A model generated the notes under the pieces. It had not been told where the DNA came from. It did not search any database and saw only the letters and a program-made list of their open reading frames with translations. DNA of 6,852 nt from an uncultured Ureaplasma sp. (GTDB taxonomy: Bacteria > Bacillota_I > Bacilli_A > Mycoplasmatales > Mycoplasmoidaceae), in contig CASFKH010000067.1 in assembly GCA_949295235.1 (NCBI GenBank), forward strand, positions 1-6,852, given 5' to 3'. This document shows positions 1-6,852 of the stretch, piece after piece. Numbering within the stretch: the stretch's first letter is position 1; every line of letters begins with the position of its first letter. A program made the translations under genes and the position numbers.

Positions 1-1335
1 ACTACTGAAATTTCAATTGATGATTTAAAAAAAGCTTTTAATAATGCAAAACTTCATGCATATAAATCTGTTTCAAATCCAGTTGAAGGCACAATTTTAA
101 CTGTAATTAAAGATATTGCAAATGCTGTAAAGAATAAAAACTTTAAATCTATTGAAGAATTGTTTTCATATGTTTGTGAAATTGGAAACGAATCTGTGAA
201 AAAAACAAAAGATATATTACCTGAACTTAGAAGAATTGGAGTTGTTGATTCTGGTGCTTATGGATTAATGTCATTTTTTAATGGGATTAATAAATTTTTA
301 TTAGGAGAAGAAATTGAAGTTGAAAATTCTCAAAGAAAAAATACTAATTCAATTATAAATATTGATTCAAAATCTGAGGAAGGTTTTGGTTATTGTAGTG
401 AAATAATTTTAAAATTAAATGCAATCATTGATCCTAATGATAAAAATGATAGTAAAGAAAATTTTAATTTTTCTAATTTTAAAAAACAATTATTAAAAAT
501 TGGAGATTCATTGGTTTGTGTACATGATAATGATTTAGTAAAGGTTCATATTCATACATTTAAACCTCATTTACTTTTGAAAATTGGTCAAAAATATGGT
601 GAATTTGAAAAAGTTAAAATTGAAAATATGACAAATCAATATTTAGAAAAACACCAAATTAAATTTAAGGATGGAAACGGATTAATAGTTACTGCTCCAA
701 CTGAAGAATTAGCAAATATTTTTAAAAATGATTATTTAGTTGATAATGTAATTGTAACTGAGGATAACCCCCCATCTGTTAAAACATTTCACTCCATTAT
801 TAATAATCTAGCTTTAAAAAATATTTTTATAATAATTGACAACCAAAATTTTGTATTGGCTGCAAAAGAAGCAATAAATCTTGTTAAACATAACGTAAAT
901 GTAGAAATAATTTTAACTCAAAATATTTTTGATACTTTATTAGCTGTTTCAAATTTTGATAAATTTGCTAGTTTTAAAATAAATTCAAAATATATGAACA
1001 AAATTGTTAAGAAAAGTTTATCAGCAATGATTTCTACTGCTTCTAAAAATGCTAATTATTCTCATATTACAGTTAAATCAAAAAATAAAATTGGAATTAT
1101 TAATAAAAAAATAATTTCTGCTAATAATAGTGCAATTTTTGTATTAAAAGAAACTCTTGATAAACTTATGAATAACCAAAAGAATATTGATATATGTTAT
1201 TTAATATGTGGTATTAATAGTAGTAGTGCAGTTGTAAAACAATTTGAAAAATATGCTTTAAGTAAATATGGATTATATTGTGAAGTTAAATTTGGTGGTC
1301 AAAAAGTATATGATTATTATTTAGGAGTTCAATAA
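1..1335 (+). CDS. fakA: Fatty acid kinase ATP-binding subunit FakA (YloV/DAK2 family), 5'-truncated by window edge
   Basis: FakA is the ATP-binding subunit of fatty acid kinase. With a fatty-acid-loaded FakB it phosphorylates exogenous fatty acids to acyl-phosphates, which PlsX (next gene) can exchange with acyl-ACP. The frame is open from base 1, giving 444 residues; the start and the ATP-site N-terminus lie upstream. Visible: the end of the DhaL (DAK2) domain with NPVEGTILTVI (window residues 26-36) and LPELRRIGVVDSGAYGL (about 73-89); the middle domain with GYCSE (about 129-133), GDSLVCVHDNDLVKVHIHT (about 167-185) and the YGEFEKVKIENM segment; and the C-terminal FakB-interacting domain ending in FGGQKVYDYYLGVQ. 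The conserved GGQTMNPS loop of the family is degenerate here (TEDNPPS, about 252-258). There are no Trp codons in the visible part. One base separates it from plsX, implying one operon. The family is certain; kinase activity cannot be judged without the N-terminus. Confidence 0.93.
   Translation, partial: TTEISIDDLKKAFNNAKLHAYKSVSNPVEGTILTVIKDIANAVKNKNFKSIEELFSYVCEIGNESVKKTKDILPELRRIGVVDSGAYGLMSFFNGINKFLLGEEIEVENSQRKNTNSIINIDSKSEEGFGYCSEIILKLNAIIDPNDKNDSKENFNFSNFKKQLLKIGDSLVCVHDNDLVKVHIHTFKPHLLLKIGQKYGEFEKVKIENMTNQYLEKHQIKFKDGNGLIVTAPTEELANIFKNDYLVDNVIVTEDNPPSVKTFHSIINNLALKNIFIIIDNQNFVLAAKEAINLVKHNVNVEIILTQNIFDTLLAVSNFDKFASFKINSKYMNKIVKKSLSAMISTASKNANYSHITVKSKNKIGIINKKIISANNSAIFVLKETLDKLMNNQKNIDICYLICGINSSSAVVKQFEKYALSKYGLYCEVKFGGQKVYDYYLGVQ
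1323..1327 (+). promoter_or_regulatory. Ribosome binding site of plsX
   Basis: AGGAG lies inside the last codons of fakA, nine bases before the plsX ATG at 1337. This is a good Shine-Dalgarno match at usable spacing and supports that start, which also places the N-terminal ILGVDVMG strand where PlsX proteins begin. Confidence 0.7.
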
Positions 1336-1336
1336 T

Positions 1337-2350
1337 ATGATATTAGGCGTAGATGTAATGGGATATGAAAATGAATTATCTCATTCAATTAATGCTTGTA
1401 GAGATTTTATTAAAAATTATAAAAATGTAAAAATTATTTTATATGGTGATGCAAATAAAATCATTCCTTTATTGAAAAATAAAAATGAATTTGAAATAGT
1501 TCACTCAAATGAATTTATAACTCAAGATAATACTATTTTATCAGCACGTAGAAAAATTAATTCAAGTATGCAACTATTAGCAAATGATCTTAAATCCTCT
1601 AAAATTGATGGATTATTAAGTGCTGGTTCAACTCCTGTATTTGTTACTATAATGTATAACACAATTGGATTGATTGATGGAGTTTCAAAACCTGGATTTA
1701 TGCCAACAATTCCAACAATTTCAAATACAGTATTTAATTTAATTGATGTTGGTGCATCAATTAATGTTAATGAAATTGATTTATCTAAGTTTGCTATAAT
1801 GGCAAATATATATGCCAAATCAAGATGTGCTAGTCCTAAAATTGGAATTTTAAATATTGGTTCTGAATCTCATAAAGGACCTGAAGTTTTACATAAAACT
1901 TATGAAATATTAAAAAATTATAATTCTATTAATTGTATAGGTTTTGTTGAATCTAAAAATCTATTAAATTATTGTGCTGATGTTGTAGTAACAGATGGAT
2001 TTACAGGAAATATAGTTTTAAAAGCATGTGAAGGAAGCGTTAAAACAATTGGATATTTAATAAAAAACAATATTAGTAAACCAAAAAATTTTTTATCAAT
2101 TCTTTTTGCTGGTAGATTTTTAAAAAAAGTTTTTAATAAGTTTGATTATAAAAATAATGCTGGTGCTTTTGTACTTGGTTTAAATAAAATTTGTGTTAAA
2201 ACTCATGGGTCAGCAGATTATAAACAATTTTATAGTTCTTTAAGAATGTTATATAATTCAGTAAATAATTCAATTATTGAAAAGATAAAAGATGAAATTA
2301 ATAAATTTAATCTTTATTTATTAAGCAATGGTTATTTAAATGAAAAATAA
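1337..2350 (+). CDS. plsX: Phosphate acyltransferase PlsX
   Basis: PlsX interconverts acyl-ACP and acyl-phosphate, the acyl donor used by the membrane acyltransferase PlsY to make lysophosphatidic acid. It is a peripheral cytoplasmic enzyme. The 337-residue length is normal for the family. Recognisable blocks are the N-terminal VDVMG (residues 5-9), RRKINSSM (71-78), SAGSTP (95-100), FMPTIPT (121-127), the IGILNIGSESHKGPE segment (169-183) with Lys180, ADVVVTDGFTGNIVLKACEG (214-233), and the C-terminal AGAFVLG (275-281) and HGSAD (290-294). Several usually invariant positions have drifted: MGGD reads MGYEN, SAGNTGA reads SAGSTPV, and GGAPLLG reads AGAFVLG. It sits between fakA and rnc, so fatty-acid phosphate made by FakA/FakB could feed it directly. 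No Trp residues. The identification is firm; the altered motifs look like fast mollicute evolution, though reduced activity is possible. Confidence 0.93.
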   Translation: MILGVDVMGYENELSHSINACRDFIKNYKNVKIILYGDANKIIPLLKNKNEFEIVHSNEFITQDNTILSARRKINSSMQLLANDLKSSKIDGLLSAGSTPVFVTIMYNTIGLIDGVSKPGFMPTIPTISNTVFNLIDVGASINVNEIDLSKFAIMANIYAKSRCASPKIGILNIGSESHKGPEVLHKTYEILKNYNSINCIGFVESKNLLNYCADVVVTDGFTGNIVLKACEGSVKTIGYLIKNNISKPKNFLSILFAGRFLKKVFNKFDYKNNAGAFVLGLNKICVKTHGSADYKQFYSSLRMLYNSVNNSIIEKIKDEINKFNLYLLSNGYLNEK

Positions 2351-3023
2351 TGTATTTAATGTTGATTTATTAACCCAAATTTTATCTAAATTTAATATAA
2401 GAGTTCAAAAACTTTCATTTTATATTGAAGCCTTTACTCATCCTACTTATGCAAATGAAAATAATAAAAAATATAATTACGAAAGATTAGAATTTTTAGG
2501 GGATGCTGCAATTTCTTGAATTATAACTAATTACTTGTATTCTAAAACTTCAAAAAATGAAGGAATAATGTCAACAATAAAAGCTAAGTTAGTATCTGGT
2601 GCAAATTTTACTTCTATTGCAAAAGCATTAGGTTTAGATCAATTAATATTAGTTGGAAATGGATTAATGAAGGATGGAATTTCTGACAAGGTTCTTGAAA
2701 ATATATTTGAATCATTTATTGGTGCTATTTGCCAAGATTCAGGAATTAAAAAAGCTAGGAATGTAATTGATAAGATGATAATTGAGCCTTTTGAAAAAGG
2801 TGCAATATCAACTCATAAACCATATAAAACCATTATTCAAGAAGCATTAGGAAGAACTGAAAAAAATGATATTAAATATGTTCCATTAAATGGTAACAAC
2901 CATATTCCAAGAAAGGTTTATCTAATATTTAATAATAATATTTATGGATATGGAGAAGGCAAATCACTTCATGAAGCGGAAGAGAATGCTGCATTTGATG
3001 CATACAAAAAATTATCTCAATAA
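2340..3023 (+). CDS. rnc: Ribonuclease III
   Basis: RNase III is a dimeric, Mg-dependent double-strand-specific endonuclease that processes rRNA precursors and structured mRNAs. Read with code 4 the protein has 227 residues, a normal length. TGA at 2517-2519 is Trp60, immediately after the signature NYERLEFLGDAAIS (46-59). The catalytic domain keeps the metal ligands Glu51, Asp55 and Glu124 (in NIFESFIGA). The position equal to E. coli Asp114 is Asn121. The dsRNA-binding domain spans about 159-227 (KPYKTIIQEALG ... AEENAAFDAYKKL). Its phosphate-contacting SKK motif before the last helix reads SLH. ATG 2340 is preceded directly by in-frame TAA (2337-2339), so no longer start exists. It overlaps plsX by 11 bp and has no clear Shine-Dalgarno sequence, so translational coupling to plsX is likely. 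RNase III identity is firm; full cleavage activity is less certain because of Asn121. Confidence 0.93.
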
Positions 3024-3035
3024 AATTATTTTTTA

Positions 3036-3041
3036 TATAAT
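3036..3041 (+). promoter_or_regulatory. Possible -10 box of a promoter for the RNase J/ftsK-like pair
   Basis: A perfect TATAAT lies in the only intergenic gap of the window (3024-3088). It would put a transcription start near 3048 and a leader of about 40 bases before the ATG at 3089. No good TTGACA-like -35 is present at 16-18 bases upstream, but -35 boxes are weak in mollicutes. TATAAT arises easily by chance in such AT-rich DNA, so this is tentative. I see no GC stem or other terminator in the gap. Confidence 0.35.
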
Positions 3042-3079
3042 AAAAATACTAAATCCAAATTTTTTTAATTTAAATATAT

Positions 3080-3083
3080 GAGG
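3080..3083 (+). promoter_or_regulatory. Ribosome binding site of the RNase J homologue
   Basis: GAGG, five bases before ATG 3089, is the best Shine-Dalgarno match in the gap. It fixes the start that yields the family-typical N-terminus SNISLLPLGGQDERGKN. Confidence 0.7.
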
Positions 3084-3088
3084 TTAAC

Positions 3089-4777
3089 ATGTCAAATATA
3101 AGTTTATTGCCACTGGGTGGTCAAGACGAAAGAGGAAAAAATTGTTTTGTTTTAGAAATTAATGATAGTATTTTTGTTTTTGATGTAGGAATTAAAGTTC
3201 CAATTAATGGAAAATTAGGTGTTAGTATGATTACTCCTGATTTTGATTATCTTGCCAAAAATTCAAACAAAATAAAAGGTATTTTTATTGGTTATCCATA
3301 TTCTAACAATTATGCAGGTTTACCATTTTTGTTACAAAAAATTAAACCAAATACTCCAATTTATTGTAGTAAAATTGGTAAAGTTATAATTGAAACTTAT
3401 TATGAAAAAAGTGCAAATAAATTTTCAAAACGAAATGTATATGAAGTTAATGAATTTCAAAAACTTGAATTTAATGATGTTTCAATAATTCCACTTAAAA
3501 TTTGTAATTCAATACTTGATTCACTTGGATGAATTATAAAAACAAAAGATGATGGTTCTTTAATTTATCTTGATGATTTTATGATAAATAATGATAAGAC
3601 TAACATTTTTGAAGATCATCTTGAAAAAATCAATTCAATTACAAACGGAAATAATTTAGCTTTAATTCCATCAGTCGGAAATGTAGGAAACAACAAAAAC
3701 TTTACAACTCCAAATCATAAAAATTTAGAATTTTATGAATCAATAATTTCTAATTCATCTGGTCGAGTTTTTGTTGCAATAAATGATCAAGACTCTTACA
3801 CAGTTATTAATCTAGCAAATATTGCAAAAGCAAAAAAGAGGCCGTTTTGTGTATATGGCTTAACATTTATGAATGTTTTCAGTTATGCAATAAAAAACCA
3901 TATGCTTAATACAAAAGGTTTAATTTGTTTAAAGATATCTGAAATTTGTAATTCTAATAATGCAATTGTTGTAATTTCATCGATGCAAGATAATTTATTT
4001 AAGCTATTGTTTAGTATCGTTTCTGGTTTAAATAATAGTATTAAATTAACTAATAATGATACTTTTGTTTTAGGTACCCAATTAATAAATGGTTATGAAG
4101 GTCATGGTGCAAGATTAATGGATGAATTAAACAGACTTGATGTAAATGCAATAACTATACCAAGATCATATTTACCAATGTGTGCTTCTGATGAAGATCA
4201 TAAAAGTTTAATTGATTTACTTGAACCAAAATATATTTTTCCAATTCAAGGTTATTATAAATATATGGTTAAATTCCAATCTGTAGTAAATCAAACAAAA
4301 ATTAGTTTAGATAATGTTTATTATTTAGATAATGGTGAAAAAATAAAAATCATCGATGGACAAATTAATGAAAAAAAAGAAATAATAAAATTATCTGAAA
4401 ATTATATTGGAAATGTTGGTTCAATTGATGTTGGTTCTACAGTAATTTCAGAACGTAAGCAATTAGCAGATTCAGGAATCATTTTCTTAACAATTGCATT
4501 AGATTCAAATTCAAATAATTTTTTAAATTTTTTAAACGTTGATTCATATGGTGCTTTAACTGACGATAATAATAGTAAAATATTATTAGAGGATGTAATT
4601 TCTCAATTTAAAGAAAATATTGTTAATTGTATAATTTATGACAAATCAAAGAATAAAATTGATACAAAAGAAACAAAAACAATTTTAAAAAAATTCTTTT
4701 CAAAATTGTATGAAAAGAAATTTAATAAAAGACCAATTGTCTTACCTTCTATAATTGAAATAAATAATAAGGTGTAG
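3089..4777 (+). CDS. RNase J family (metallo-beta-lactamase/beta-CASP) protein, predicted catalytically inactive
   Basis: RNase J proteins are cytoplasmic 5'-exo/endoribonucleases in mRNA turnover. Code 4 reading gives 562 residues; TGA at 3530-3532 is Trp148. Domain order is normal: beta-lactamase part (ISLLPLGGQDERGKN at 4-18, TPDFDYL at 49-55), beta-CASP insert (about 223-375), return to the lactamase fold (YYLDNGEKIKI at 411-421), and C-terminal domain (ISERKQLADSGIIFL at 453-467, EKKFNKRPIVLPSIIEI near the end). The metal site is gone. The HxHxDH block reads Y69-P-Y71-S-N73-N74-Y75. The His of THSIPDS is Asn140. HVSGHG reads LPMCAS (362-367). PVHGEY reads PIQGYY with Gln387. The SDSTN and TGSQGE blocks are also altered. 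Only the motif-4 Asp (Asp163, in DDF) survives. It resembles an extreme RNase J2 (RnjB), the low-activity partner of J1 in Bacillus. Its stop is two bases before the ftsK-like ATG. Family assignment is firm; inactivity is inferred from motifs. Confidence 0.9.
4769..4774 (+). promoter_or_regulatory. Ribosome binding site of the ftsK-like gene
   Basis: AAGGTG lies in the last codons of the RNase J homologue, five bases before ATG 4780, and overlaps the upstream reading frame. It supports the ATG 4780 start and tight co-translation of the two genes. Confidence 0.7.
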
Positions 4778-4779
4778 TT

Positions 4780-6852
4780 ATGAAATTATTTAAAAAGAAA
4801 AATAAAAAAAATAATAATGAATTAAATTTAGATAGTCCTACAAAAAATATAGGATCTGAATTTGGTTCTAAAAAAGTTAAAAGAATTGATTTTATAAAAC
4901 AAGATTTTTATTCAAAACCTAAATGACTTTCCATTTTAAAATATGTTGGAATTGGTGTTTTGTATTTAATTTTACTTTTATCTTTTATTAGAGTCCCTTA
5001 TGTTGGTGCATTTTTTGACTCTGTGTTTTTCTCATTTCTATTTGGTTGAGGAAAATATTTAATTTATATATTTGCTTTTGCATTAGCAATTATTTATTGA
5101 TTTCCAAATGCATATAAGTTTGTTTGTAAAAAAAGGAATTTAATACTTTATTATCCATTAATCCTTTTTTCATTCAGTTTAGTACTTTCTGGAATTGGTG
5201 TATATGTTGATGATTTAAATAATTCTGCATCATTTAGTGAATTTTTTGTTGGTACTCCAAATTCATATATTACTGCATGGCACAATTTGGATTGAGGAAA
5301 TGTAGATAGTACAAAAGTTTTCTATGCTAATCCTCATGCTTTTGGTGGATTAATTACAATGTTCATTGTGGCATGTTTCAGTTATATTTCTTCTGCTTTA
5401 TTAATTATTATTGGAATTGTTATATTAGCTTTGGTCATTTTCTTTATGGTTTCAAAGAAAAATAATAAAATCAAAAATCTAGTTAGCAACATTAATAGAA
5501 AATTTAAAAAACCTCAAAAAGTTGAAATAAGTAATTATTCTGCAGAAACTAAAAAAGTTGATTTTAATGATGAAAAAGCAACTGATTTACAAAATAATAA
5601 AAAAGTCAATGAATCTGTAAATAATAAAAATAACATCAACAATAATAATGTAAAAAATCAAAATATAAATTCAAATGATACATTTAATTTAGCTGCTACT
5701 CAATTGTTAAATGACTCTTCTAAAAACACAAAAACTTTTGAATTAACAAATGATAATAACCAATTTAATTTTTCTAATGATATTGAATTTAACAATGAAT
5801 CATTATTAGATATTAAAAATCATAAATTTGATTCAAGTGTAAAATACGATATAGTAAAAAATTATATTAATTCAAGTGATTATGATGTTGAAAAATATCC
5901 TAGAATTGATCAAATATATAACAACTCTCGTGATTATTTACCAATTTTATCAAAAGAACTTAACCACTTTATTTCAACTTTAAGTAGCTACTTTGGAATT
6001 AATCAACTAAATTTTAAATTGGTAAATAAAGAAGTAATGTATCAATCTGTTTCTGCAACTTTTGTATTTGAAGATTTAAACATCAATGAATGAATTAATG
6101 ATAGAAAAAGTGATATTTCTAATAAATTTAAAAATAAAATTATTATTAATAAAATTTCAAATAACAAATTCTTATTTGTTGATGTTATTAATAAAGATGA
6201 AGCACAAATTAAACCAATTGTTTCTTTTAAAGATGTTATTTCTGCAATTGGATATAATAACCCTTTCTGTTATGTAATTGGAAAAGAAGGAAATAGAAAA
6301 TCATTTTACATTAATGGTGCATATGAACCTAATACTATCATTTATGGTGGACAAGGTAGTGGAAGAGCAATGTTGCTATCTAGCGTAATATTATCAGTGT
6401 GCCTTTTAAATGATCCTAAAAATTTAGATGCATATATAATTGATACAACAAATAAATCATTGAAACATCTTGAAACTTTGGTTCAAGTTAGAAATAGATA
6501 TATTTCGAGTGAATATGATGCATTAACTTGTCTTAACAATATTAATGAAAAAGTTAAATTAGAAAAAGATTTATTTTTAAAAAATAATGTAAATAACATT
6601 TATGATTACAATTTAAAAAATAAATCTAATATTATTAAACACAAATTTATCGTAATAAATGATATTAATGATATTTTAGAATTAAATAAGGATAAGTGTT
6701 TAAAATTATTGGATGAAATAATATCAAATGCATTTAATCATGGAATTATTTTGATATTAACTTCAGCTTCTGTTAATGATAAAACTACTATATTTAATAA
6801 ATCAATGGACAATATCATTGTGTTAAAACTTGATGATCAAATTCAATCTGAA
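4780..6852 (+). CDS. FtsK/SpoIIIE-like membrane protein with degenerate ATPase motifs, 3'-truncated by window edge
   Basis: FtsK/SpoIIIE proteins are membrane-anchored DNA pumps acting at the septum. Code 4 reading gives 691 residues to the window edge, with TGA Trp49, 90, 107, 172 and 438. The N-terminus is basic (KLFKKKNKK). Four membrane segments lie near 51-70, 84-108, 120-142 and 187-224; the last is long and matches the GGLIG-type final helix. Basic residues in the 109-119 loop and after 224 put both ends in the cytoplasm. An Asn/Lys-rich linker covers about 225-350. The alpha domain follows (LSKELNHFISTLSSYFGI near 390-407), then the beta motor fold from about 500. Walker A reads GGQGSGRAM (523-531), with Arg529-Ala530 for Lys-Ser/Thr. 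Walker B reads FIVINDINDIL, with Asn627-Asp628 for Asp-Glu. IDPKKVEL reads IDTTNKSL, ATQRPS reads TSASVN, and IDSR reads IQSE. Homology is clear from colinearity (RNRY, NNIYDYN, NHGIILILTSAS). DNA translocation activity looks unlikely. A gamma DNA-reading domain, if any, lies beyond the window. Confidence 0.85.
5593..5676 (+). other. Asn-rich low-complexity linker segment within the ftsK-like gene
   Basis: These codons encode residues 272-299 of the FtsK-like protein, of which 15 of 28 are Asn, with Lys, Val, Ile and Ser filling in. The DNA is a run of imperfect AAT repeats. It lies between the membrane domain and the alpha domain, where FtsK proteins carry a variable, flexible linker. AAT-rich tracts of this kind can slip and change length between strains. 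Confidence 0.75.

Noticed and set aside
160..162. TTG at 160 as the start of the first gene
   Set aside because: The frame is open and shows conserved DhaL-domain sequence (NPVEGTILTVI) upstream to base 1, so the gene begins outside the window.
1522..1818. A 98-codon open frame on the minus strand
   Set aside because: It lies wholly antisense to conserved plsX, matches no family I recognise, and long chance frames are expected opposite AT-rich genes.
3024..3088. A Rho-independent terminator in the rnc-RNase J gap
   Set aside because: There are T-runs but no preceding GC-containing stem; the weak AAATT/AATTT symmetry is expected by base composition.
3078..3091. An earlier ATG at 3078 upstream of the RNase J homologue
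   Set aside because: It is in another frame (11 bases off) and overlaps the GAGG ribosome binding site of ATG 3089.
2517..3532. rnc and the RNase J gene as frameshifted or nonsense-broken pseudogenes
   Set aside because: Each break is an in-frame TGA with conserved homology continuing in the same frame on both sides, consistent with UGA=Trp.
6086..6277. A 63-codon + strand open frame
   Set aside because: It runs out of frame inside the ftsK-like gene, which continues through TGA Trp438; its Leu/Ile/Lys-rich product is a shadow.

Overview
The window reads as a Mollicutes (Mycoplasma/Spiroplasma-type) chromosome. It is very AT-rich, codons ending in A or T dominate, Asn, Lys and Ile are abundant in the proteins, and UGA must be read as tryptophan (genetic code 4). 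Under the standard code rnc, the RNase J gene and the ftsK-like gene each break at an in-frame TGA. With code 4 each becomes one continuous protein of normal family layout. I count seven UGA Trp codons and one UGG.

All genes lie on the + strand and fill almost the whole window: (1) nt 1-1335, the 3' part of a fakA/yloV (fatty acid kinase, DhaL-type) gene; (2) plsX, 1337-2350; (3) rnc (RNase III), 2340-3023, overlapping plsX by 11 bp; (4) an RNase J / beta-CASP family gene, 3089-4777; (5) an ftsK/spoIIIE-like gene from 4780 that runs off the right edge. fakA-plsX-rnc is a familiar firmicute/mollicute order linking fatty-acid activation, phospholipid synthesis and RNA processing. The only non-coding gap is 65 bp (3024-3088). 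It holds a TATAAT box and a Shine-Dalgarno site, so rnj-ftsK may form its own transcription unit as well as being read through from rnc.

The most notable observation is that the last two genes are intact, full-domain members of enzyme families whose catalytic motifs are replaced. The RNase J homologue has lost essentially every metal-binding histidine (HxHxDH reads Y-P-Y-S-N-N-Y, and the later His positions are N, L/A and Q), while the fold and C-terminal domain remain. The FtsK-like protein keeps the four-TM N-terminus, linker, alpha and beta domains. However, its Walker A Lys-Ser reads Arg-Ala, its Walker B Asp-Glu reads Asn-Asp, and the conserved IDSR segment reads IQSE. Two adjacent open frames that look enzymatically silent, one of them membrane-anchored, suggest a retained non-catalytic (scaffold or partner) role; this is inference. 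RNase III upstream also carries Asn at one of its four metal-ligand positions, and PlsX and FakA have local motif losses. No RNA genes, mobile elements, CRISPR arrays or convincing terminators were found.
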